A DNA stretch of 64,000 bases from Paracoccus everestensis (GTDB lineage Bacteria; Pseudomonadota; Alphaproteobacteria; Rhodobacterales; Rhodobacteraceae): assembly GCF_021491915.1 (NCBI RefSeq), contig NZ_CP090836.1, positions 1,598,501 through 1,662,500 on the forward strand, given 5' to 3'. Below the pieces are notes generated by a model that saw only the letters and a list, made by a program, of their open reading frames with translations, searched no databases and was not told the DNA's origin. The position numbers were made by a program, and so were the translations under genes. Below, piece after piece: positions 34,588-42,481 of this stretch. How positions within the stretch are numbered: position 1 is the stretch's first letter; the number at the start of each line of letters is the position of its first letter.

Positions 34588-35531
34588 GCGGCCGGATCCT
34601 GGGTCTTGCCGCCATCGGCCGGAACCAGCACCGTCAGGGCTCCGTGCAGGACCTGGACGTGAAACGGGGTTTTCATGCGGGTCTTTTCACCGTCGTGCGC
34701 GATCAGCTGGCGAAACTGGCCGGTGTCGATCACCAGGCTGTCGGTCACGATCAGGTCGAAGTCGCTGTCTTTCGCGCTGAGGCCCAGGGCCAGCCGGAAG
34801 GCTGACCGAAGAAGCGGCAGGGGCTTGCGCGCCTTGGCGATCAGCACCGCCATGTTTCCCGCGCGGATCGCATCGGCCCCGTCCAGGCCGAAGGCGTCCA
34901 ACTGATAGGCGCTGCGTGCCACGAACACGAGGGCTGTGGTAAAGCGCCGTTCCTGCCCATCGACCTTGGCCGTCAGGCGCATTGGATGGCGCAACCGGCG
35001 CAGCGCCACCAGCACCGACCAATAGGCCGCCATGCGCGACCGGCCCCAGCGTTTGTAAATCCCTTCGCGCGTCTTCAGGATATGCGGATAGGCGCCCAGG
35101 CTGACATTGTTCAAAAACACCAGATCCTCGATCTGGCCGATGTCAACTGCCCGGGGGCGGGCATCCTGAAGGGTTTCCAGCCCTTCCTCGATCGTTTCGC
35201 CCACGCCCAAGTCGCGCGCGAAGTAATTGAACGTCCCCCCCGGCAGAACCCCCATCATCGTACCGGTGCCCGCCAGGGCACCCGCGACCGCCGATTGCGT
35301 GCCGTCCCCGCCCGCTGCCACGACGATATCGAAACCGTCGGCCACCGCCTGCCGGGCCAGATGGATAAGCCGGTCGCCCCGGTCGGTTTCCCGCAGGGCA
35401 AATTCGGCCACCTTGTCTTGCAGCGCCGCGCGGATCGTTTCCGCCTGGTCGTCCTGCTTGCCCGATCCACGGTTGCGGATCACGCACAACCTGCACGCGG
35501 AAAGATCGACCTTGTCGGCTGTATCGCGCAT
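34584..35531 (-). CDS. Diacylglycerol kinase family lipid kinase
   Basis: DAGK_cat-domain protein of 315 residues. The nucleotide-binding motif AAGGDGTQSAVAGALAG is near 71-87 and PGGTFNYFARDLG near 97-109. The second half is the usual beta-rich YegS/DgkB-type domain (FLNNVSLGAYPHI). Family members phosphorylate diacylglycerol or related lipids at the inner membrane face; which lipid is not clear here. It is translationally coupled to the metallophosphoesterase and 65 nt downstream of the fds operon on the same strand. Confidence 0.85.
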   Translation of the reverse strand: MRDTADKVDLSACRLCVIRNRGSGKQDDQAETIRAALQDKVAEFALRETDRGDRLIHLARQAVADGFDIVVAAGGDGTQSAVAGALAGTGTMMGVLPGGTFNYFARDLGVGETIEEGLETLQDARPRAVDIGQIEDLVFLNNVSLGAYPHILKTREGIYKRWGRSRMAAYWSVLVALRRLRHPMRLTAKVDGQERRFTTALVFVARSAYQLDAFGLDGADAIRAGNMAVLIAKARKPLPLLRSAFRLALGLSAKDSDFDLIVTDSLVIDTGQFRQLIAHDGEKTRMKTPFHVQVLHGALTVLVPADGGKTQDPAA

Positions 35532-35596
35532 TTGCCCCTCCGGTGATTGCGGGGGAACAACACGGGGGGCAGCAGCGCGGTTTCACGCCGGGTGCA

Positions 35597-35797
35597 TCAA
35601 AGACGATGCATTGCCTGTTCGACCGAGGGGCGCAGCCCCGCACCCCCTGCGGCGATATAGGATTTCAACTGCTCGCGCATCCGCGGTTCCCAGTAATCCT
35701 TCAGGTGATCGGCGATCTTGTCCGGGGCATCGCCTGGCTGGGTGTCGAAAAAGGTGGCGATCTGGTTGGCCATGGTGACCATCTTTTCAGGCGACAT
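35597..35797 (-). CDS. fdsD: Formate dehydrogenase, delta subunit
   Basis: A small 66-residue subunit needed for formation of active FdsGBA. The family pattern is plain: MVTMANQIATFFDTQPGDA, then IADHLKDYWEPRMREQLKSYI and GGAGLRPSVEQAM. The chosen ATG is MSPEKMVTMANQ at 35797; it overlaps the fdhD (fdsC) stop by 11 bp, which excludes longer starts with homology. Last gene of fdsGBACD. Confidence 0.9.
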   Translation of the reverse strand: MSPEKMVTMANQIATFFDTQPGDAPDKIADHLKDYWEPRMREQLKSYIAAGGAGLRPSVEQAMHRL

Positions 35798-36611
35798 CGG
35801 AAACCTTTGCCCGCAGGCGTTCGGGGTGGGTGAACAGATCAAAGCCTTCGCCCCGCGCAAAGGCGGCAAGGGTCAGGCCCGCCCCTTCCGCAAGACGCAG
35901 GGCGTGCAGCGTGGGGGCAGACACGGCGACCAAGATGGCGCAGCCCGCCATCACGCATTTCTGCACCATCTCGGTCGAGACCCGGCTGGTCAGGACAATG
36001 GCGCCCTGGGCCGGGTCGATCCCCTGGCGCGCCATGGCCCCGATCAGCTTGTCCAGGGCGTTGTGGCGGCCCACATCCTCCCTCGCCAGGACAACACCCT
36101 GACCCGGCAGCATGAAGCCTGCCGCATGGACGGCCCGCGTCCGGTCGTGCAAGGGCTGCCAGCCGCGCAGGGATTCCGTGGCGGCCGTGATTTCCTGGGC
36201 GGTCAGGATCGGCCCCGTCGCGGCAAGGCTGGGCAGGGACCGCATCGCGGCCTCGATGCTGTCGATGCCGCACAGGCCGCAGCCGACCGGACCGGCCAAT
36301 GTCCGGCGCCGGGCGGCCAGGGCTTCGCCCCGATCCTCGGCCAGCCACATCTGCGCCTCGATCCCCTTGGAATGGGGGATCACGTCGCAACTGGCGATCT
36401 GATGAATGCCGTCCACGATGCCTTCCGTCAGCGAAAAACCCACCGCGAAGTCGTCCACGTCGGCGGGCGTCGCCATCATCACGGCATGGGTGGTTCCATC
36501 ATAGACCATGGCAATGGCCATTTCCTCGGGCAGCGCGCGCGTTACCGCAACGCTGCTGCCCGGTCTGTGATGGATCGCGTCCGAGACCCCGAAGGGCTGC
36601 GGCAGGGTCAT
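35787..36611 (-). CDS. fdhD: Formate dehydrogenase sulfurtransferase FdhD/FdsC
   Basis: Transfers sulfur from a cysteine desulfurase to the bis-MGD cofactor, a step formate dehydrogenase cannot do without. In 274 residues the sulfur-carrying loop is GPVGCGLCGI with Cys111 and Cys114, equivalent to the CxxC of E. coli FdhD. Other landmarks are DDFAVGFSLTEGI, the REDVGRHNALDKLIG helix and SRVSTEMVQKC. Called fdsC when in this operon. The ATG lies 3 nt past the fdsA stop. Confidence 0.95.
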   Translation of the reverse strand: MTLPQPFGVSDAIHHRPGSSVAVTRALPEEMAIAMVYDGTTHAVMMATPADVDDFAVGFSLTEGIVDGIHQIASCDVIPHSKGIEAQMWLAEDRGEALAARRRTLAGPVGCGLCGIDSIEAAMRSLPSLAATGPILTAQEITAATESLRGWQPLHDRTRAVHAAGFMLPGQGVVLAREDVGRHNALDKLIGAMARQGIDPAQGAIVLTSRVSTEMVQKCVMAGCAILVAVSAPTLHALRLAEGAGLTLAAFARGEGFDLFTHPERLRAKVSDVA

Positions 36612-36614
36612 GTC

Positions 36615-39521
36615 CTACTCCGCTGCGGTCAGGATCCGCCGCGACCGTTCGGCCTGTTCGTTATAGCTTTCCTGCCATTCGGACGGACCGTTCGAGGGGC
36701 TGACCTGCACCGCCGTTACCTTGAATTCGGGGCAGTTCGTCGCCCAGTCCGAGAAATCGGTGGTGACCACGTTAGCCTGCGTCGAGGGGTGATGGAAGGT
36801 CGTATAGACCACCCCCGCTGCCACCCGGTCGGTCAGCACGGCCCGAAGGGTCGTTTCCCCCGCTCGCGATGCCAGCCGCACCCAGTCGCCGTCGTTGATG
36901 CCCCGGTTCTCGGCATCATGCGGGTTGATCTCCAGCACGTCCTCGGCGTGCCAGACCACGTTCTCGGTCCGCCGGGTCTGGGCACCAACATTGTACTGGG
37001 ACAGGATCCGCCCCGTGGTCAGCAACAGCGGGAAGCGCGGGCCGGTGCGTTCGTCGGTCGCCACATATTCGGTGACCATGAAATGGCCCTTGCCCGACAC
37101 GAAGCCGTCGACGTGCATCAAGGGCGTGCCGTCCGGCACCTGCTCGTTGCAGGGCCACTGGACGGACCCCTTTTCCTCCAGCACCTCATAGGTGACGCCG
37201 GCAAAGCTGGGCGTGGTCGCGGCGATCTCCTCCATGATCTGGCGAGGATGGGTGTAATGCCAGTCCGCGCCCATAGCATTGGCCAAAAGCTGCGTGACCT
37301 CCCAGTCCTCGTATCCGTTGCGGGGGGCCATCACCTTGCGGACGCGGTTGATGCGGCGTTCGGCATTGGTGAAGGTGCCGTCCTTTTCCAGGAAGGTCGA
37401 ACCCGGCAGGAAGACATGAGCATAGTTCGCGGTTTCGTTCAGGAACAGGTCGTGGACGATCACGCATTCCATCGCCGCCAGACCCGCGGCGACGTGGTGG
37501 GTGTCGGGATCGGATTGCAGGATATCCTCGCCCTGGCAGTAAAGGCCTTTGAAAGTGCCCTCGACCGCCGCGTCCAGCATATTGGGGATGCGGAGACCGG
37601 GTTCAGGGTCGATCTCGCAGTTCCAGGCCTTCTCGAAGATCGCGCGAACGTCGGGCAGCTTGACGTGACGATAGCCGGGCAGTTCATGCGGGAAGCTGCC
37701 CATGTCGCAGGAACCCTGCACGTTGTTCTGGCCCCGCAGCGGGTTCACGCCCACACCCGCCCGACCGATATTGCCGGTCAGCATGGCAAGGTTGGCGATC
37801 CCGATCACGGTCGTGGACCCCTGGCTGTGTTCCGTCACGCCCAGCCCGTAATAGATCGCGCCATTGCCGCCGGTGGCATAAAGCCGTGCGGCCGCGCGCA
37901 GGTCGGCCGCAGGAACGCCGGTCAGCAGTTCCACATTCTCCGGCGCATGGCGCGGGTCGCTGACGAAATCGACATAGAACTGGAATTCGTCCCAGTCGCA
38001 GCGGGTGCGGATGAAGTCCTGGTCGAACAACCCCTCGGTGACGATCACATGGGCCATGGCCGTGACAACCGCGACGTTGGTGCCGGGCTTCAACGGCAGG
38101 TGGTGGGCGGCCTCGACATGGGCCGACCGCACGATGTCGGTGCGGCGCGGATCGACGACAATCAGCTTGGCACCATCGCGCAGGCGTTTTTTCAACCGGC
38201 TGGCAAAGACCGGGTGCCCGTCGGTCGGATTTGCCCCGATGATCATCACGACATCGGCCTGTTCGACCGAGTCGAAATCCTGCGTTCCGGCCGATGTGCC
38301 ATAGGTCTTGCCCAGCCCGTATCCGGTGGGCGAATGGCAGACGCGGGCGCAGGTGTCGGTGTTGTTGTTGCCAAAGACCGCGCGGGTCAGTTTCTGCACC
38401 AGATAAGTTTCCTCGTTGGTGCAGCGGCTGGAGGTGATGACGCCGACCGACTTGCGGCCGTATTTCTGCTGGATGCCCTTCATCTTCGCGGCGGCGAAGG
38501 ACAGCGCCTCGGCCCATTCGACCTCGCGCCAGGGTTCCTCGATGGTATCGCGGATCATGGGCTTGAGGATGCGGTCCTTGTGCTGGGCATAGCCATAGGC
38601 GAAGCGGCCCTTGACGCAGCTATGGCCCCGGTTGGCCTTGCCGTGCTTGTAGGGGACCATGCGGACCAGCTGATCGCCGTTCAGTTCGGCCTTGAAGGAG
38701 CAGCCCACGCCGCAATAAGCGCAGGTGGTGATAACGGACCGTTCAGGCGTGCCCAGTTCGATCACGGATTTTTCCTGCAGGGTCGCGGTCGGGCAGGCCT
38801 GCACGCAGGCGCCGCAGGACACGCAGTCCGAGGTCAGGAAGCTGTCCTCGGACGTGCCCGCGCGGACGCGGCTGTCAAAGCCCCGTCCCTCGATGGTCAG
38901 CGCAAAGGTGCCCTGGACCTCCTCGCAGGCGCGGACGCAGCGGGAACAGACGATGCACTTGGCCGGATCAAAGGTGAAATACGGATTGCTTTCATCCTTG
39001 GGGATATAATGCGCATTCACCCCGGCCCCGTCGCGTTGGGCGAAATGGTTCAGCAGCGTCCGACCCTCGGGCGCCTTGTAGCGCACGTCGCGCAGGCCGA
39101 CATTGCCCGCCATGTCCTGCAGTTCGCAATCGCCATTGGCGGCGCAGGTCAGGCAATCCAGCGGGTGGTCGCTGATGTAAAGCTCCATCACACCCTTGCG
39201 CATCCGGCGCAGCTTGTCGGACTGGGTGTGGACGACCATGCCCTCCATCACCGGCGTGGTGCAGGATGCGGGCGTGCCGCGGCGGCCTTCGATTTCCACG
39301 ACGCACAGGCGGCAGGAACCAAAGGCCTCGATGTTGTCGCTGGCGCACAGCTTGGGCACCATGATCCCGGCCTCGGCTGCGGCGCGCATGACGGATGTGC
39401 CCTCGGGCACCGTCACGTCGATCCCGTCCACGCTGATCGTCACCGGCAGCCCGACCTTGGCTGGCGTGCCCATGTCGCGATCGTCGCCCGGCGGGAATTG
39501 GGGGATGATGAAGTCTCTCAT
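36615..39521 (-). CDS. fdsA: NAD+-dependent formate dehydrogenase, alpha (catalytic) subunit
   Basis: Oxidises formate to CO2 at a molybdenum bis-MGD site and passes electrons down a chain of iron-sulfur clusters. The 968 residues are in the NuoG/FdhF arrangement. A [2Fe-2S] domain (Cys59, 70, 73, 87) is followed by a His-Cys3 [4Fe-4S] site (Cys123, 126, 132), two ferredoxin clusters (Cys189-199 and Cys233-243) and a proximal cluster (Cys267, 270, 274, 302). The Mo ligand is Cys395 in RVCHSPTGYG, followed by His396; it is TGC, not a TGA Sec codon. The start overlaps fdsB by 4 bp; an open frame upstream has no homology. Confidence 0.96.
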   Translation of the reverse strand: MRDFIIPQFPPGDDRDMGTPAKVGLPVTISVDGIDVTVPEGTSVMRAAAEAGIMVPKLCASDNIEAFGSCRLCVVEIEGRRGTPASCTTPVMEGMVVHTQSDKLRRMRKGVMELYISDHPLDCLTCAANGDCELQDMAGNVGLRDVRYKAPEGRTLLNHFAQRDGAGVNAHYIPKDESNPYFTFDPAKCIVCSRCVRACEEVQGTFALTIEGRGFDSRVRAGTSEDSFLTSDCVSCGACVQACPTATLQEKSVIELGTPERSVITTCAYCGVGCSFKAELNGDQLVRMVPYKHGKANRGHSCVKGRFAYGYAQHKDRILKPMIRDTIEEPWREVEWAEALSFAAAKMKGIQQKYGRKSVGVITSSRCTNEETYLVQKLTRAVFGNNNTDTCARVCHSPTGYGLGKTYGTSAGTQDFDSVEQADVVMIIGANPTDGHPVFASRLKKRLRDGAKLIVVDPRRTDIVRSAHVEAAHHLPLKPGTNVAVVTAMAHVIVTEGLFDQDFIRTRCDWDEFQFYVDFVSDPRHAPENVELLTGVPAADLRAAARLYATGGNGAIYYGLGVTEHSQGSTTVIGIANLAMLTGNIGRAGVGVNPLRGQNNVQGSCDMGSFPHELPGYRHVKLPDVRAIFEKAWNCEIDPEPGLRIPNMLDAAVEGTFKGLYCQGEDILQSDPDTHHVAAGLAAMECVIVHDLFLNETANYAHVFLPGSTFLEKDGTFTNAERRINRVRKVMAPRNGYEDWEVTQLLANAMGADWHYTHPRQIMEEIAATTPSFAGVTYEVLEEKGSVQWPCNEQVPDGTPLMHVDGFVSGKGHFMVTEYVATDERTGPRFPLLLTTGRILSQYNVGAQTRRTENVVWHAEDVLEINPHDAENRGINDGDWVRLASRAGETTLRAVLTDRVAAGVVYTTFHHPSTQANVVTTDFSDWATNCPEFKVTAVQVSPSNGPSEWQESYNEQAERSRRILTAAE

Positions 39522-41035
39522 TCGGCTGCCTCCTGCAAGGTGGCGAAATCGTCGGGGAAATGGGTGAGGGCGGACATGACCGGAAACGGCGTGAAGCCGC
39601 CAAGCGCGCAGAGCGAGCCGTCCTTCATCGTCTCGCACAAGTCGGTCAGCAGCGGGATCGCGGCGGCGTCGCCTTGCGCAATGCGGTCGATGGTTTCCAC
39701 CCCGCGCACCGCGCCGACCCGGCAGGGCGTGCATTTGCCGCAGGATTCGACAGCGCAGAACTCCATGGCAAAGCGCGCCATGCGCAGCATATCCACCGTA
39801 TCGTCAAAGACCACCAGGCCAGCATGGCCGATCAGCCCGCCGTTCCGGTCGAATTCCTCATATCCCATCGGCGTGTCGAACTTCTCGACCGGCATATAGG
39901 CGCCGAGGGGGCCGCCGACCTGCACCGCCTTGACGGGACGGCCGGTGGCGGTGCCGCCGCCGATGTCATTCACGACTTGGCCCAGGGTCATGCCGAATGC
40001 GGTTTCGAACAGCCCGCCGCGCTTGACGTTGCCCGCGATCTGCAAGGTCACGGTGCCGCGCGACCGGCCAAGGCCAAAATCGGCGTAGTGCTTCGCGCCG
40101 CGTTCGAAGATCACCGGGACCGTCGCCAGAGAGATCACGTTGTTCACGACCGTGGGCCGTCCCAGGAAACCCTGCAGCGCAGGCAGCGGCGGCTTGGCGC
40201 GCACGGTGCCGCGCTTGCCTTCCAGGCTGTTCAGAAGGCTGGTTTCCTCGCCGCAGACATAGGCGCCCGCGCCCGTGCGGACCTCCATGTCAAAGGCGCG
40301 GCCCGACCCCAGCACGTCCGGCCCCAGCAAGCCCCGCTGGCGGGCGGTCCTTACCGCCTGCGACAGAACCGCGATGGCGTCCGGGTATTCGGACCGCAGA
40401 TAAACATAGCCGCGCGTCGCGCCCACTCCCAAGCCGGCAATCGCCATGCCCTCGATCAGCGAGAACGGATCGCCCTCGATGATCATGCGGTCGGCGAATG
40501 TGCCGCTGTCGCCCTCGTCGGCATTGCAGACGATGTATTTCTGCGGGGCTTCCGCCTCGGCCACGGTCTTCCATTTGATACCGGTCGGAAAGCCTGCGCC
40601 GCCGCGTCCGCGCAGACCGCTGTCGGTGACTTCCTGCACGATCTGGGGCTTGGTCATGCCAAGCGCGCGGCCCAGGCCCACCAAGCCGCCATGGGCGGCA
40701 TAGTCATCCAGATCCAGCGGATCGATCACGCCGCAGCGGGCAAAGGTCAGGCGCGTCTGGCGGGCGAACCAATCGATATCCTCGACCCGTCCCAGGCCGT
40801 TCAGCTTGCCATCCAGCAAATCCGGCACCTGATCGGGGGTCACGTTTCCGTAACCCATGCGGCCTTCCGGCGTCTCGACCTCGACCAGGGGTTCCAGCCA
40901 GACCATGCCGCGCGTGCCGTTGCGAACGATCTTCACGTCCAGATCGCGCGCGCCTGCCTGCCGCGCGATGGCATCGGCCACCTCGTCCGCGCCAAGCGCC
41001 TTGGCCGCGCTGTCCAGGGGAACAAAGATCTTCAT
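39518..41035 (-). CDS. fdsB: NAD+-dependent formate dehydrogenase, beta subunit
   Basis: Holds FMN and the NAD+ site, like NuoF of complex I. In 505 residues an N-terminal domain (about 1-100) without cluster Cys precedes SGLRGRGGAGFPTGIKW (FMN/NADH loop near 138-154), CNADEGDSGTFADR, GAGAYVCGEETSLLNSLEG and the [4Fe-4S] motif ESCGKCTPCRVG near 430 with a fourth Cys about 40 residues on. The ATG overlaps fdsG by 4 bp. Confidence 0.96.
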   Translation of the reverse strand: MKIFVPLDSAAKALGADEVADAIARQAGARDLDVKIVRNGTRGMVWLEPLVEVETPEGRMGYGNVTPDQVPDLLDGKLNGLGRVEDIDWFARQTRLTFARCGVIDPLDLDDYAAHGGLVGLGRALGMTKPQIVQEVTDSGLRGRGGAGFPTGIKWKTVAEAEAPQKYIVCNADEGDSGTFADRMIIEGDPFSLIEGMAIAGLGVGATRGYVYLRSEYPDAIAVLSQAVRTARQRGLLGPDVLGSGRAFDMEVRTGAGAYVCGEETSLLNSLEGKRGTVRAKPPLPALQGFLGRPTVVNNVISLATVPVIFERGAKHYADFGLGRSRGTVTLQIAGNVKRGGLFETAFGMTLGQVVNDIGGGTATGRPVKAVQVGGPLGAYMPVEKFDTPMGYEEFDRNGGLIGHAGLVVFDDTVDMLRMARFAMEFCAVESCGKCTPCRVGAVRGVETIDRIAQGDAAAIPLLTDLCETMKDGSLCALGGFTPFPVMSALTHFPDDFATLQEAAE

Positions 41036-41508
41036 GCGCCCACCTCGGCCAGGATGCGATCCATCCGGGCATCATCGACGCGCCCCACCACGCGCCCATC
41101 CACCATGGCAGCAGGCGCGCAGGCGCACATCCCAAGGCAATAGACGGGTTCGACCGTTACGGCGCCATTCGGGGTGGTGCCATGCCATCCGATGCCCAGC
41201 TTGCGCAGCGTTTCCTCGGCCAGGGCATTGGCGCCCATGGATTGGCAGGCCTCGGCCCGGCAGAGCTTCAGGACGTGGCGGCCTGTGGGATGATCGCGGA
41301 AATCATGGTAAAAGCTGATGACGCCATGCACCTCGGCCCGACCGAGGTTCAGGATATCGGCCAGCACCGGCACGGCGCCCTGCGGCACGCAGCCCCAGGT
41401 TTCCTGCAACGCGTGCAACATTGGCAAAAGCGGCCCTTCCAAGGATACCAACGGCGCGACAACGCTGCGGATCTCCTCCTCGGACGGGGCTGGCGCATGG
41501 GAGTGCAT
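41032..41508 (-). CDS. fdsG: NAD+-dependent formate dehydrogenase, gamma subunit
   Basis: NuoE-like electron-transfer subunit with one [2Fe-2S] cluster held by Cys83, Cys88, Cys124 and Cys128 (KLCRAEACQ and VYCLGMCAC). It has 158 residues. The ATG at 41508 is set by AAAGG seven nt upstream; a TTG 15 nt further up would place that site inside the gene. First gene of fdsGBACD. A LysR-type palindrome lies 77-95 nt upstream. Confidence 0.94.
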   Translation of the reverse strand: MHSHAPAPSEEEIRSVVAPLVSLEGPLLPMLHALQETWGCVPQGAVPVLADILNLGRAEVHGVISFYHDFRDHPTGRHVLKLCRAEACQSMGANALAEETLRKLGIGWHGTTPNGAVTVEPVYCLGMCACAPAAMVDGRVVGRVDDARMDRILAEVGA

Positions 41509-41537
41509 AAGCTGGCCTTTCAACGGTCTGGTGCGCC

Positions 41538-41566
41538 ATGAAACCGGACAGCCATTTCAAAATCAA
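41538..41566 (-). promoter_or_regulatory. Possible fds operon promoter
   Basis: On the minus strand TTGATT (41566-41561), a 17-nt spacer and TTTCAT (41543-41538) form a weak sigma-70-like pair. The implied start near 41530 would put the LysR palindrome centre at about -64, the normal place for an activator site of that family. Poor -10 match fits a promoter that depends on an activator. Confidence 0.4.
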
Positions 41567-41584
41567 TAACGTTGTTCCGTCAGT

Positions 41585-41603
41585 CGATAGAAATCATCTA
41601 TCG
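41585..41603. promoter_or_regulatory. LysR-type operator palindrome upstream of fdsG
   Basis: CGATAGA-N5-TCTATCG is a perfect 7-bp inverted repeat with the T-N11-A core typical of LysR-family sites (ATAG-N7-CTAT). It overlaps the stop codon of the lysR gene and lies 77-95 nt upstream of the fdsG start. Binding by the adjacent LysR protein is inferred. Confidence 0.65.
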
Positions 41604-42481
41604 TTTGCCATCCGACGTGCCTCGGCCAGTAAGGCCTCCAGCACCGGCGTATGGGGTTCCCGCCACGGTGCGACCAGGCCCACCGCATGGCTGGCCCCGG
41701 CCCCGTCCAGCGGGATCATGCGCAGGGGCTTTCCTTCGGTCAGGAAGGCCGCGATGTCCTCGGGCAGGATGGTGATCCAGCCGCCCTCCAGCACATGGGC
41801 AACAAGAACAACGGTCGAACTGGATTCGACGGTTGCCTGGGGAACAACGCCCGCCTCGATCAGGTTGCGGTTGATGATGCGGCGGTTCTGCATATCGCTG
41901 GTCAAGAGGCACAGCCGATGCCCCGCAAGATCGGCCCAACCTACCCGGTCCTGCAGGGCCAGGGGCGATCCCTCGGCGCAGACCAGCATATAGCGTTCGT
42001 CATAAAGGCGCACCGTGCTGACCCGGCCCAGGGGTTCGTTGTCCAGATACGATATCCCCGCGTCCACTGTCAGATCGTCGATCATCTGCAGGATCTCGAC
42101 CGAGGTGCGCGACAGGATCGTCATGCCGACATTGGGATGGGCCGCGCCAAACCGGGCGCTGATCCGTGCCGCCCAGGTCAAGGCGGTCGGGATCACGGCG
42201 ATGCGAAGCTGGCCCGACAGCCCATGGCGCGTCGCTCGCATCTCTTCTCGCAACTGCCGGGTGTCGCCGACGATGCGGCGCGCCCAGACCAGGGCTGACT
42301 GCCCTTCGGGCGTCAGGCCACCGTAACGCGAGCCGCGAAAGATCAGCAGCACGCCAAGCTGTTCTTCCAACTGCTTGATGCCCGCCGACAACGTGGGCTG
42401 GGTGATCCCCAGGCTTTCGGCGGCGCGGCCGAAATGGCGTTCCTTGGCCACTGCCAGGAACATTTCCAGCTTGTCGATCAT
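41594..42481 (-). CDS. LysR family transcriptional regulator
   Basis: A 295-residue LTTR with the winged HTH at the N-terminus (LEMFLAVAKERHFGRAAESLGITQPTLSAGIKQLEEQLG) and the periplasmic-binding-like effector domain from about residue 90. Its place directly upstream of fdsG, on the same strand and with a palindrome at its 3' end, suggests control of formate dehydrogenase; LysR-type regulators accompany fds operons in other proteobacteria. Its start overlaps the RND gene by 4 bp, so it may instead, or also, control the pump. The effector is unknown. Confidence 0.9.
   Translation of the reverse strand: MIDKLEMFLAVAKERHFGRAAESLGITQPTLSAGIKQLEEQLGVLLIFRGSRYGGLTPEGQSALVWARRIVGDTRQLREEMRATRHGLSGQLRIAVIPTALTWAARISARFGAAHPNVGMTILSRTSVEILQMIDDLTVDAGISYLDNEPLGRVSTVRLYDERYMLVCAEGSPLALQDRVGWADLAGHRLCLLTSDMQNRRIINRNLIEAGVVPQATVESSSTVVLVAHVLEGGWITILPEDIAAFLTEGKPLRMIPLDGAGASHAVGLVAPWREPHTPVLEALLAEARRMANDR

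Noticed and set aside
38335..38345. Possible selenocysteine codon in fdsA
   Set aside because: The Mo-ligand codon in RVCHSPT is TGC on the coding strand; no in-frame TGA and no hairpin suited to SECIS was evident.
35718..39899. Very long open frame (about 1390 codons) on the plus strand
   Set aside because: It is the antisense shadow of fdsA, fdhD and fdsD. High GC removes stop codons; composition is rich in Arg, Gly, His and Gln with no domain.
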